Assembly (NCBI RefSeq): GCF_036697405.1
Contig: NZ_JBAHWA010000005.1
Location: 124,001-188,000 of the forward strand
Origin: Lysobacter sp036697405
GTDB lineage: Bacteria; Pseudomonadota; Gammaproteobacteria; Xanthomonadales; Xanthomonadaceae
Direction: 5' to 3'
DNA length: 64,000 nt
Shown: positions 16,873-27,415 of the stretch, in pieces
Numbering within the stretch: position 1 is the stretch's first letter
Layout: the number at the start of each line of letters is the position of its first letter
The notes under the pieces: model-generated
What the model was told of the DNA's origin: nothing
The model's input: only the letters and a program-made list of their open reading frames with translations
Databases searched by the model: none
Made by a program: the position numbers and the translations under genes

Positions 16873-17660
16873 GTGGGAGCGACATAAGTCGCGATGCGCA
16901 CCTTCGGTTACGACGACATCGCGGCTCACGCCGCTCCCACAGAAGGCAGCGCTCGCGCCCCTCCGCAAGACGCGGCTCATTGCCCCTCCTATAGGGCGCG
17001 GCTCACGCCCCTCTTGCAAAAGGCGCGGCTCACGCCGCTCCCACAGAAAGCTTGGGCGTTGTAGAGGGCGCACCCGCTTTGGGTAGGAGCTGCGCAAGCT
17101 GCGACCGCGTGGCTTCGGCCGCCTTCGCGGGTCGCGGCTCACGCCGCTCCTACAGAAGGCATGGCCGTCGCCGCGGTTCGCACCGCTTCTGCACCCAGCA
17201 GCGCGCCCTGCTTCCTGTGGGAGCGACGTAAGTCGCGATGCGCACCTTCGGTTACGACGACATCGCGGCTCACGCCGCTCCCACAGAAGGCAGAGCGCTC
17301 GCGCCCCTCCGCAAGACGCGGCTCATTGCCCCTCCTATAGGGCGCGGCTCACGCCCCTCTTGCAAAAGGCNNNNNNNNNNNNNNNNNNNNNNNNNNNNNN
17401 NNNNNNNNNNNNNNNNNNNNNNNNNNNNNNNNNNNNNNNNNNNNNNNNNNNNNNNNNNNNNNNNNNNNNNAAGCTGCGACCGCGTGGCTTCGGCCGCCTT
17501 CGCGGGTCGCGGCTCACGCCGCTCCTACAGAAGGCATGGCCGTCGCCACGGTTCGCGCCGCTTCTGCACCCGGCAGCGCACCCTGCTTCCTGTGGGAGCG
17601 ACGTAAGTCGCGATGCGACACTCGGCTACGACGAAAATCGCGGCTAATCGCACTCCTGCG
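16873..17660 (+). repeat. REP/BIME array with a 344-bp tandem repeat and an assembly gap
   Basis: A long unit starting GTGGGAGCGAC-TAAGTCGCGA recurs at 16873, 17217 and 17592. It contains two REP pairs plus decayed REP-like blocks (GACGCGGCTCATTGCCCCTC, AGGGCGCGGCTCACGCCCC). Units 1 and 2 are nearly identical. Unit 2 is interrupted by 100 N. No gene is seen between 16826 and 17684. Confidence 0.88.
17371..17470. other. Assembly gap (100 N)
   Basis: Exactly 100 undetermined bases inside the second 344-bp unit. Aligning the flanks to the first unit (17024 and 17096) leaves 71 bases between them, so the true gap is probably about 71 bp if the copies are alike, or larger if further units were collapsed. 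Confidence 0.95.
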
Positions 17661-17684
17661 CGGAGCGGACGCGCTATCCCGCCG

Positions 17685-18380
17685 CTACTCCGGCTTCACC
17701 GCCACGATCCGCCAATTGTTGAACGGGGTTTTGCCGAACAGGGGCGTGAACTCCACCTCCAGCCCGGCTTCGCGCAGGCGCGCGCGCAGGGCGTCGCCGT
17801 TGGGGTAATAGCGCGGCATCGCGTTCATCCAGCCGACCACGCGCGAGAACAGGTCGGTGAAGCGGGTGATGCGTGCGCGGCCGGTGCCGTCGTCCAGTCC
17901 AGTGCGGATGACCAAGCGCGCGCCCGGGGTCAGCATGGCGATCATGGCGTCCAGCGCGCGTGCCTGGGCGTCGAAGGGAATGAACTGCAGCACGTCCAGG
18001 ATCACCACGCTGCCGCGGTGTTCGGGCACTTCGCGGGCGAGGTCGACGGTGTCGAAGCGCGCCTCGTGCAGGCCCGCGCGCGCGGCCGCGCGCGCGGCGC
18101 GGCGGATCTTGCCGGCGTCGCTGTCGACGCCGCGATAGGGCAGGTGGATGCCGTCGGCATGCAGGGTGTGGGCGAGCAGGCCCAGGCCGCAGCCCAGGTC
18201 CAGCAAGGGCGCGCGGCTGCCGCGCAGGGCCGCGCTGACGCCGGGGTAGAGCGGGTCGCTGCCGAGCTTGGCGCGGCTGTAGTAGTAGTCCCAACGGTTG
18301 CCGAGCGGATGCTCGGGCAGGAAGGCGCGCGCGATCCGCAGCGCCTGTCCGTTGGCCATCGCTTGTGCCGCTTCGTTCAT
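17685..18380 (-). CDS. Class I SAM-dependent methyltransferase
   Basis: A 231-residue cytosolic enzyme. Motif I is APLLDLGCGLGLLAHTL (the SAM-binding glycine loop), followed by YRGVDSDAGKI (acidic residue binding the ribose), GSVVILDVLQFIPF (motif IV) and LTPGARLVIRTG. The N-terminal HPLGNRWDYYYSRAKLGSDP may help bind a substrate, which cannot be predicted. The C-terminal FGKTPFNNWRIVAVKPE is a typical last strand. The ATG at 18380 is chosen because upstream residues are low-complexity. It runs in the same direction as the SGNH hydrolase and aminotransferase genes. Confidence 0.85.
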   Translation of the reverse strand: MNEAAQAMANGQALRIARAFLPEHPLGNRWDYYYSRAKLGSDPLYPGVSAALRGSRAPLLDLGCGLGLLAHTLHADGIHLPYRGVDSDAGKIRRAARAAARAGLHEARFDTVDLAREVPEHRGSVVILDVLQFIPFDAQARALDAMIAMLTPGARLVIRTGLDDGTGRARITRFTDLFSRVVGWMNAMPRYYPNGDALRARLREAGLEVEFTPLFGKTPFNNWRIVAVKPE

Positions 18381-18465
18381 CGCTTGCTGCTGCTCCGCTG
18401 GCGGTGGTTGCGCGGCCGCAGTGTGGCATTGCCGCGCGTTGCGATGGAAATCGCGGCCGGCCGGC

Positions 18466-19101
18466 TCAGCGCGCGCCTTCGGCCAGCAGGCGCCGCGCCA
18501 CCGGCAGCGCGCGTTCGGTCCAGTGCGTATACATGGCCGCCGACGGGTGCAGGCCGTCCTCGGCCAGCATCGCCGCCTGCGCGCCGAGCTCGCGCGAGAC
18601 CGGGGTGATGTCGACCCAGGCCACGCCCTGGCGTTCGCAGATCGCGCGCGCCGCCTCGTTGTAGGCATCGATCTCGGCGCCGATGGCCGCGCTGCCGCGC
18701 GCGTCGCCCTGGCCGAACGCGGTCACGCCCCAATCCGGGATCGACATCGCCAGCACGCGCTGCGGGCGATCGCCGGCGTAGCGGATCGCGCGCTGCAGCA
18801 GGTCGCGGTATTCGCCGGCGTAATCGGCCACGCTGCGCGCGCGGTATTGGTTGTTGACGCCGATCAGCAGGCTGACCAGCTCCCAGCGCCCCAGCGGTTC
18901 GGCCGCGTCCAGGGCCGCGCTGAGCTCGTCGGTGGTCCAGCCGGTGGTGGCGATGATGCGCGGCCAGGCCAGGGTCGCGCCTTCTTCGCGCAGGGCGCGC
19001 GCCAGCTGCACCGGCCAGCGCCCGGCTTCCTCGACCGCTTCGCCGATGGTGTAGCTGTCGCCCAGCGCGAGGTAGGGCTGCAACGGCAGCGGCACGGCCA
19101 C
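18466..19101 (-). CDS. SGNH/GDSL-family hydrolase
   Basis: A 211-residue protein with the SGNH blocks in order: YLALGDSYTIGE (block I, nucleophile Ser), ATTGWTTDEL, LLIGVNNQYR (block III, oxyanion Asn), and AEDGLHPSAAMYTHW (block V, catalytic Asp and His). Such enzymes hydrolyse esters of lipids or acylated sugars. No clear signal peptide is present, so it is likely cytosolic. GTG codons at 19101 and 19095 are both possible starts. It begins 8 nt after the aminotransferase stop, so the two are probably translated from one mRNA. Confidence 0.85.
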   Translation of the reverse strand: MAVPLPLQPYLALGDSYTIGEAVEEAGRWPVQLARALREEGATLAWPRIIATTGWTTDELSAALDAAEPLGRWELVSLLIGVNNQYRARSVADYAGEYRDLLQRAIRYAGDRPQRVLAMSIPDWGVTAFGQGDARGSAAIGAEIDAYNEAARAICERQGVAWVDITPVSRELGAQAAMLAEDGLHPSAAMYTHWTERALPVARRLLAEGAR

Positions 19102-19109
19102 GGCCCGGC

Positions 19110-20363
19110 TCAGGCGACGGCGGCGCGGTGCGCCTCGGCCGCGCGTTCGGCGTGGCGGTCGAGCACGCGCTCGATGCGGTGGAAGACTTCGCGCAAATCC
19201 TCCGGCTGCGGCAGCAGGGTCACGCGGAAGTGATTGCGGTAGGGCACGTTGAAGCTCGAGCCCGGCACCACCAGCACGTCTTCGGTTTCCAGCAGCTCCA
19301 GCGCGAACTTGTGGTCGTCGAAGCCCTGCGCGGCGGCGCCGACCACGGCCGGGAACGCGTACAGCGCGCCGGCCGGGGCGACCAGTTCCAGATGCTTGCT
19401 GGCGTCCACGGCTTCGATCACCGCGCGGCGCGCTTCGTACAGGCGGCCGCCCGGCGCGCACAGCGGCGCGATGGTGTCTTCGCCGTGCAGCGCGGCTTCG
19501 ATCGCGAACTGGCCCGGCACGTTGGCGCACAGGCGCAACGCGCCCAGCAGGTCCATGGCGTGGTGGAAATCGCCGCTGGCGACCGGGTCGCCCGACAGCA
19601 CCGCCCAGCCCACGCGCCAGCCGCAGGCGCGGTGGACCTTGGACAGGCCGCCGAAGCTCAGGCAGGGCAGGTCGCCGGCGATCGGCGCGACCGGGGTGAA
19701 CTGGGCGCCGTCGTACAGGATGGAGTCGTAGATCTCGTCGCACATCAGCAGCAGCTTGTGGCGCGCGGCGATGGCGACGATCTTCTCGATCAGCTCGCGC
19801 GGGTAGGCGGCGCCGGTCGGGTTGTTGGGGTTGATCAGCACGATCGCGCGGGTGCGGCTGGAGATCAGGGACTCGATCTCGTCCGGGTCCGGCAGGAAGC
19901 CGTTCTCCGGCTGGCAGCGGTAATACACCGGGCGGCCGTCGTTGAGGATGGTCGCGGCCGACCACAGCGGGTAGTCGGGCGAGGGCAGCAGCACTTCGTC
20001 GCCGGGGTTGAGCAACGCGCGCAGGCTGAGGTCGATCAGTTCGCTGACGCCGTTGCCGACGAACACGCGCTCGGGCGAGGCATTGGGCGTGCCGCGCTGC
20101 TTATGGAACGCGGCGATGGCTTCGCGCGCGGCCGGCAGGCCCTGCTGATGGGTGTAGGGGTCGGTGTCGGCGATGCGCTCGGCGATCGCGCGCTGCAGGT
20201 GCTCCGGCGCGCGGAAACCGAAGGCGCCGGGGTTGCCGATGTTGAGTTTGATCTGTTTGCGGCCCTGGGCCTCGAGTTCGCGGGCGCGCCGGGCGAGTTC
20301 GCCGCGGATTTCGTAACGGACTTCGGACAGGCGTTCGCGGGTTTTCAAGGGGGGCAGGGACAT
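19110..20363 (-). CDS. alaA: Alanine aminotransferase (AlaA-like, class I/II)
   Basis: A 417-residue PLP-dependent enzyme expected to convert pyruvate and glutamate to alanine and 2-oxoglutarate. It starts with VRYEIRGELARRARELEAQG and KLNIGNPGAFGF, the hallmark opening of the AlaA group. VFVGNGVSELIDLSLRALL binds the cofactor, INPNNPTGAAYP carries the substrate-binding Asn, MCDEIYDSILYDG holds the conserved Asp and Tyr, and SFGGLSKVHRACGWRVGW holds the PLP lysine. The short C-terminal alanine-rich tail is a lineage feature. Upstream gene of a likely operon with the SGNH hydrolase and perhaps the methyltransferase. Confidence 0.88.
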   Translation of the reverse strand: MSLPPLKTRERLSEVRYEIRGELARRARELEAQGRKQIKLNIGNPGAFGFRAPEHLQRAIAERIADTDPYTHQQGLPAAREAIAAFHKQRGTPNASPERVFVGNGVSELIDLSLRALLNPGDEVLLPSPDYPLWSAATILNDGRPVYYRCQPENGFLPDPDEIESLISSRTRAIVLINPNNPTGAAYPRELIEKIVAIAARHKLLLMCDEIYDSILYDGAQFTPVAPIAGDLPCLSFGGLSKVHRACGWRVGWAVLSGDPVASGDFHHAMDLLGALRLCANVPGQFAIEAALHGEDTIAPLCAPGGRLYEARRAVIEAVDASKHLELVAPAGALYAFPAVVGAAAQGFDDHKFALELLETEDVLVVPGSSFNVPYRNHFRVTLLPQPEDLREVFHRIERVLDRHAERAAEAHRAAVA

Positions 20364-20559
20364 TGCGGGGGCGGTGTTTTGAGCGGAATACCCGCCAGAC
20401 TAGCCGAATCGGCGCGCCGAAACAGCCGCCGCGGCGCGCTCCCCGAGGCCGCCTTTGTGCGCGGCGTTGCGGTCCGGCCCCGCGATCGCGCGACCCGCGG
20501 CACGGCGGGGCGCGCCGGCCTATGTAGAATCCCGGCATGCACAGCCCGCCCACCCTGTC

Positions 20560-21681
20560 TTGACCCCCGAGCTCGCCGCGCTGCTGGCGATCGGCTGGCC
20601 CCTGCCGGCCGGGGAAGCATTGCCGAGCGAAGCCAGCTGGCGCGAGGCGCTGGCGGCTCACCCCCAGGCCCGTCCGGCGCGGGTGATCGAGCAGCACCGC
20701 AGCGGTTATGTGGTCGCCGATGGGCCGGAAACCGGTTTCCCGGTCGAATCCCTGCCCGAGTGGCAACGCCCGCGCTTCCCGCCCGAGCAGCGCCCCGGCG
20801 TGGGCGACTGGGTCCTGATCGAGGGCGCCGAGGGCGGCAACCGCAAGATCGTGGCCCTGCTGCCGCGGCGCACCGCGATCAAGCGCGGCGCCGCCGGCGA
20901 GCATTACAAGCAGCAGCTGATCGCGGCCAACGTCGATACCGTTTTCATCGTCTGCGGCCTGGACGCCGACTTCAATCCGCGCCGGATCGAGCGCTACCTG
21001 CTGCTGGTCGGCGGCGGCGCCGAGCCGGTGGTGGTGCTGACCAAGTCCGACCTGGCCGAGGCGGCCGACCCCGAAACCCTGCCCGAGGCGATGGCGACCC
21101 TGGTCGAGCTGGCGGCGCAGAACATCGCCGTGCGCCCGGTCAACGCCAAGGACCCGGGCTCGGTGGCCGCGCTCAACCCCTGGCTGCAGCCCGGCCGCAC
21201 CGTGGTGCTGGTCGGCTCCTCCGGCGCCGGCAAGTCGACCCTGACCAACACCCTGCTGGGCACCGAGCGCATGAAGACCGGCGCGGTGCGGGCCAGCGAC
21301 GACCGCGGCCGCCACACCACCACCCACCGCGCGCTGATCCCCTTGCCCTCGGGCGCCTGCCTGATCGACACCCCGGGCATGCGCGAGCTCAAGCCCACCG
21401 GCGAGGAAAACGTCGCCGAGAACTTCGGCGACATCGAGGCCCTGACCCAGCAGTGCAAGTTCCGCGACTGCTCGCACGCGCGCGAGCCCGGTTGCGCGGT
21501 GCGCGCGGCGATCGAAGCCGGCAAGCTGGACCCGCAGCGCTTCGCCAATTACCTGAAGCTGCGCGACGAGGTCGCCGGCGCCGCCAACAAGCTGGCCACC
21601 CGGCACGCGCAGAGGTCGCAGGAGAAGGTCCAGGGCAAGATCTTGAACAAGCGCCTGGACGAAAAATACGGGAAGCACTAG
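20560..21681 (+). CDS. rsgA: Ribosome small-subunit maturation GTPase RsgA
   Basis: A circularly permuted GTPase that matures the 30S subunit. An N-terminal OB-fold (VIEQHRSGYVVADG, GVGDWVLIEG) is followed by the G domain in permuted order: VVVLTKSDLAEA (G4), VLVGSSGAGKSTLTNTLLG (P-loop), DDRGRHTTTHRAL (switch I) and LIDTPGMRELK (G3). The C-terminal zinc finger is CKFRDCSHAREPGC. The start is unclear: no ATG or GTG exists in frame near the family start, so TTG at 20560 (373 aa) is proposed. An upstream ATG at 20536 reads MHSPPTLS and stops one frame off, so a frameshift or sequencing error is possible. Confidence 0.9.
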   Translation: MTPELAALLAIGWPLPAGEALPSEASWREALAAHPQARPARVIEQHRSGYVVADGPETGFPVESLPEWQRPRFPPEQRPGVGDWVLIEGAEGGNRKIVALLPRRTAIKRGAAGEHYKQQLIAANVDTVFIVCGLDADFNPRRIERYLLLVGGGAEPVVVLTKSDLAEAADPETLPEAMATLVELAAQNIAVRPVNAKDPGSVAALNPWLQPGRTVVLVGSSGAGKSTLTNTLLGTERMKTGAVRASDDRGRHTTTHRALIPLPSGACLIDTPGMRELKPTGEENVAENFGDIEALTQQCKFRDCSHAREPGCAVRAAIEAGKLDPQRFANYLKLRDEVAGAANKLATRHAQRSQEKVQGKILNKRLDEKYGKH

Positions 21682-21700
21682 ATGGCGCGGATGGCGCTGG

Positions 21701-21930
21701 CGCAAAGCAAATCCCCCCCAGCCCCCCTTTTGCAAAGGGGGGAGACAGCGGCTTCGCAAAACGGCGAGACGGCGGCTTCGCGAAGGGGCGAGGTAGAGGC
21801 TTCGCAAAAGCGAGAAGCAGCGGCTTCACGAAGGGGGGCGGCAGCGGTGCTCCGGTGCGCAGCAGGCGTCTTATACCCCCCTTTGAAAAAGGGGGGCTGG
21901 GGGGATTTGCTGTTGCCTTCGGCCCACGCA
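21701..21930 (+). repeat. Intergenic repeat with inverted ends and four 24-bp tandem units
   Basis: Outer inverted copies (GCAAATCCCCCC...CCCCCCTTTTGCAAAGGGG at the left, CCCCCTTTGAAAAAGGGGGG then GGGGGATTTGC at the right) are the same family as the 12.2-kb array. Between them, four 24-bp units with the core CGGCTTCGC-AA run from about 21744 to 21839. An open frame through the repeat gives an eight-residue repetitive peptide and is not taken as a gene. Confidence 0.75.
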
Positions 21931-21935
21931 CCCGC

Positions 21936-23210
21936 ATGAGCGCCCCCCCCTACGAGCTGCCCGCCGACATCCAGCACCACGCGCTGCTGGACGCGCGCAT
22001 GGTCCGCGCCGCGCGCGAGGTCAAGCTGCTGACCCTGGCCAGCTGGCCGGCCGGCCTGGAAATCCAGTTCCTGGCCGACTACGCGCGCGGCACCGCGACG
22101 CTGCCGCAGATCGCCTACCCCAAGCTCGATTTCAGCGAAGTGCGGCGCGAACTGGCCGCGGTCGCCGCCGAATCCGACCCCGACCATCCGCTGGGCCAGT
22201 ACCTGGCCGAGTCCGCGCGCAGCTGGGGCATCGCCGCCGAACTGCTGGAAGCGCTGGGCAGCCCGGGCGTGACCGCGCTGTCGATCGAGCTGTTCGGCAA
22301 GCCCGACGAAGCCCTGCCGGGCCACGGCCCCAGCACGCGCGAGGCCGCGCGCCATTTCATCTCCATCGCCGACGAACTCGACCACGAGCTGATGTCGCCG
22401 GCCGAAACCGTGAAGATCTCCGCCACCGCCCTGCACCTGCAGTTGCAGCGCGACCTCGACGACTATTTCGACGGCCGCGTGATCGAGGTGATCCTGGACC
22501 CGGACCTGATCGCCAAGGCCGCCGCCGGCGCCACCCGCATCCGCCTGCGCAGCGGCGCGGCCTTCAGCGACTACGACCGCGACCAGCTGTTGCAGCACGA
22601 GGCCTTCGTGCATTCGCTGACCGCGCTCAACGGCCGCGAGCAGCACGTGCTGCCCAGCCTGGCCCTGGCTTCGCCGCGCAGCACCGCGACCCAGGAAGGC
22701 CTGGCGACCTTCGCCGAACAGATCACCGGCAGCATCGATATCGGCCGCATGAAGCGCCTGAGCCTGCGCATCGAGGCGGTGGCGATGGCGCTGGACGGCG
22801 CCGACTTCATCCAGGTGTTCCGTTATTTCCTCGACGCCGGCCAATCGCACGAGGACAGCTTCGCCTCGGCCCAGCGCGTGTTCCGCGGCGTGCCCACGCA
22901 CGGCGGCGCGGCGTTTACCAAGGACACCGTCTACCTGCGCGGCCTGGTCGGCGTGCACACCTTCTTCCGCTGGGCGCTGCGCAGCGGCAAGCTGCGCCTG
23001 TGCCGCTGGCTGTTCGCCGGCAAGATGACCCTGGCCGACGTGCAGCGCTTCGAACCGCTGTTCCAGGACGGCGTGATCAGGCCGCCGCGCTGGATGCCGC
23101 CGTGGATCCAGCGCGCCAACGGCCTGGCCGGCATGCTCGCGTTCTCGCTGTTCGCCAACCGCATCCGCCTGGACAGCATCGCCGACACCGGCAGCGCGCC
23201 GGACGTGTGA
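21936..23210 (+). CDS. QEGLA-motif protein (DUF1704, flavohaemoglobin-expression-modulating family)
   Basis: A 424-residue protein with the DUF1704 layout: HALLDARMVRAAREVKLL near the start, then a zincin-like block HEAFVHSLTALNGREQ (HExxxH) and STATQEGLATFAEQ, the QEGLA motif that names the family. The combination suggests a metallopeptidase fold of the tyrosine-carboxypeptidase/MATCAP type, but bacterial substrates are unknown. The C-terminal part (VQRFEPLFQDGVIRPPRWMP) is also typical. The ATG at 21936 directly follows the repeat block. Cytosolic, no signal peptide. Confidence 0.88.
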   Translation: MSAPPYELPADIQHHALLDARMVRAAREVKLLTLASWPAGLEIQFLADYARGTATLPQIAYPKLDFSEVRRELAAVAAESDPDHPLGQYLAESARSWGIAAELLEALGSPGVTALSIELFGKPDEALPGHGPSTREAARHFISIADELDHELMSPAETVKISATALHLQLQRDLDDYFDGRVIEVILDPDLIAKAAAGATRIRLRSGAAFSDYDRDQLLQHEAFVHSLTALNGREQHVLPSLALASPRSTATQEGLATFAEQITGSIDIGRMKRLSLRIEAVAMALDGADFIQVFRYFLDAGQSHEDSFASAQRVFRGVPTHGGAAFTKDTVYLRGLVGVHTFFRWALRSGKLRLCRWLFAGKMTLADVQRFEPLFQDGVIRPPRWMPPWIQRANGLAGMLAFSLFANRIRLDSIADTGSAPDV

Positions 23211-23270
23211 GGCAGGCGGGGTTCGGCCCAGATCGCGCGCACCGCTGCCTGCGGTTGACGGCGCCGGGGT

Positions 23271-23339
23271 AGGGGCGGTGTAAGCCGCGATCTCGTCGCA
23301 GTCGAAGCCACGCGATCGCGGCTTACGCCGCTCCCACAG
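23271..23339 (+). repeat. BIME (REP pair)
   Basis: A left REP variant GTAGGGGCGGTGTAAGCCGC and an inverted GCGGCTTACGCCGCTCCCAC enclose about 25 nt. The right flank AGAAATCAACGCC is shared with the BIME at 23.5 kb, which shows the two derive from one another. Confidence 0.85.
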
Positions 23340-23388
23340 AAATCAACGCCTTCGCCAACGGTGGGCAATGGCATGCGCGACTATCGCA

Positions 23389-23413
23389 CCTGACCTGACC
23401 TGACCTGACCTGA
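23389..23413 (+). repeat. CCTGA pentanucleotide microsatellite, five copies
   Basis: Five perfect CCTGA units in tandem between two BIMEs. The stretch 23211-23562 otherwise holds only REPs; no gene is seen. Confidence 0.9.
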
Positions 23414-23468
23414 CCGCGCCGTGCAATTTCATGGAAGCGCGACATGCGGAAACCGCGCTGCTGCTTCC

Positions 23469-23541
23469 TGTGGGAGCGGCGTGAGCCGCGATGTCGTCGC
23501 TGCCGAAGTTGCGCGATCGCGGCTCACGCCGCTCCCACAGA
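23469..23541 (+). repeat. BIME (REP pair)
   Basis: GTGGGAGCGGCGTGAGCCGC and its inverse GCGGCTCACGCCGCTCCCAC around a 27-nt centre, followed by AGAAATCAACGCC as in the neighbouring BIME. It sits just downstream of the minus-strand membrane protein gene. Confidence 0.9.
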
Positions 23542-23562
23542 AATCAACGCCTCGGCCACCGT

Positions 23563-24906
23563 TCACCGCAACGGCTTGAGCGACCCGTCGTGCTGGATTT
23601 CGTAATCCGCCGCCTCGCCGGCCGCGACCAACTTCGCGCGGTCGCCGATCTCGACCCCGGCGTAGCTGGGAATCTCGTGCGACAGGCGCAGGTAGATCCA
23701 TTCCTGGCCGGCGTCGGCCAGCTTCAAGCGCACGCCGGCCGGCTGCTGCGCCACCGCGCGCGCCAGCGCCGGCGAGTACACCGACTGGATGCGCCCGACC
23801 TCGTGCATGCGCCGCATCACGTTGACGCCGTGCCACACGCTCAGCAGCGCCGCGACGATCAACACCGCCTTGCCCCAGCGCCGCATCCGCGGCCAGGCCG
23901 CCGCGCACACCGCCGCGGTCGCGGCCGCGTAGCCGTAGCCGTACTGGTTGGCCGACTCGGCCAGGATCATCACCGGCCCCAGCGCCGCGGTGCCGGCCAG
24001 CAGCCAGCCCAGGCACCAGCGCGCGCCGACCCGCCACAGGGCCGCCGCGGTCGCCAGCCAGACCAGGATCGCCAGCCAGACCCGGCCGTCGCCCAGGCCG
24101 CGCGAAAGTGTGCCGGCGATCGCCATTTTGGTCGCTATCGGCGGATACAGCTGATACTCCAGCCAGCGCTCGGGAATGAAGGCCAGGCTCCAACCGTAGT
24201 TGGCGGCCTCGCGCGGCGAGAACAGCAGCACGCCCACGCGCAGGGCCAGATAGATCGCCACCGGCAGGCCCGCGACCAAGGCCGCGATCAGCCACTCGCG
24301 GCGCCGGCCCAGCAACAGCCAGGCCAGGCCGAGCAGGGCCGGGATCACGATGCCGGCTTCCTTGGCCAGCAGCGCCAGCGCGGTCAGCGCGAACACCGCG
24401 ATCCAGCTGGCCGGGCCAGGCCGCTCGCGCTGCGCCAGCAGGGCCACGAGCAGGGCGCAGCCGACCCAGATCAGGTCGGCCAGGGTCCCGACCCAGCCGT
24501 GGGTCAAGGCCGCGAACGGCCCCAGCGCGAACGCCAGCGCGCCGGCGAAGGCCGGGCCGGCGGCCACGCCGAAGCGGCGCAGCAGCACCGCCAGCATCGC
24601 CGCGTTGAGCCCGCCCAGCGTCACCATCAGGCCGTGGAAGGCCATCGGCCGCGCGAACAGGTGCTCGGACAGCCACAGCCACAGGGAGAAGGTCAGCGGC
24701 CGGTACTGGAAGGACTGCACGTCCGTCCACAGATAGCCGCGGAAATGCCAGCCCGGGTGCTGGCCGGCGAAGGCCGCCCACTGCAACTCGTCGTGGCTGT
24801 AGTAGCCCGGATTGAACACCAGCAACGACTGCGCAAGCAGCACGCCGGCCAACACCAGGATCGGCAAGGTCCAATGCGGCCAGGACCGCGAGGAGGTCGA
24901 GTTCAT
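23563..24906 (-). CDS. Multi-pass membrane protein, GT-C glycosyltransferase-like
   Basis: A 447-residue protein with roughly ten TM segments. After the first TM, an extracytoplasmic loop reads YYSHDELQWAAFAGQHPG and FQYRPLTFSLWLWLSEHLF, the acidic residue plus PLT pattern often seen in GT-C enzymes that take sugars from polyprenyl carriers. A soluble C-terminal tail of about 90 residues follows the last TM. The family call is from topology and this loop only. The ATG at 24906 (MNSTSSRSW) is preferred over an upstream one because it directly precedes the first TM region. Sugar donor and acceptor are unknown. Confidence 0.6.
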   Translation of the reverse strand: MNSTSSRSWPHWTLPILVLAGVLLAQSLLVFNPGYYSHDELQWAAFAGQHPGWHFRGYLWTDVQSFQYRPLTFSLWLWLSEHLFARPMAFHGLMVTLGGLNAAMLAVLLRRFGVAAGPAFAGALAFALGPFAALTHGWVGTLADLIWVGCALLVALLAQRERPGPASWIAVFALTALALLAKEAGIVIPALLGLAWLLLGRRREWLIAALVAGLPVAIYLALRVGVLLFSPREAANYGWSLAFIPERWLEYQLYPPIATKMAIAGTLSRGLGDGRVWLAILVWLATAAALWRVGARWCLGWLLAGTAALGPVMILAESANQYGYGYAAATAAVCAAAWPRMRRWGKAVLIVAALLSVWHGVNVMRRMHEVGRIQSVYSPALARAVAQQPAGVRLKLADAGQEWIYLRLSHEIPSYAGVEIGDRAKLVAAGEAADYEIQHDGSLKPLR

Positions 24907-25116
24907 GACGGTTCCGGCCTGGGGGACGCGCATTGTGTCGCCTGCCCGCAAGCAAGGCCATACGCCCCCGTCGGCTGTCGCACGCCCGTGGCCGGGCAGG
25001 GGGGTAACGCCAAAGTACTAATGAACGGCGCCGAAGGCGCGTGCGAATACCGCGTGGCTATCCATTAGACTGCTAGTCCATTCACCTTCCGGCCCCGCCA
25101 CGGCAGCCCACCCGCG

Positions 25117-27402
<2,286 letters not shown>

Positions 27403-27415
27403 CGTAGCCATCGAC

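Noticed and set aside
21682..21939. An 85-residue frame starting directly after rsgA
   Set aside because: It lies wholly in the CAAATCCCCCC repeat and 24-bp units and encodes a low-complexity repeat peptide.
19128..23210. A 1360-codon open frame on the plus strand across the SGNH, aminotransferase, rsgA and DUF1704 region
   Set aside because: Its first part is antisense to the aminotransferase and its composition is arginine/alanine/glycine-rich nonsense; only the last 424 codons (DUF1704) show protein-like sequence with a motif. GC-rich codons leave antisense frames open.
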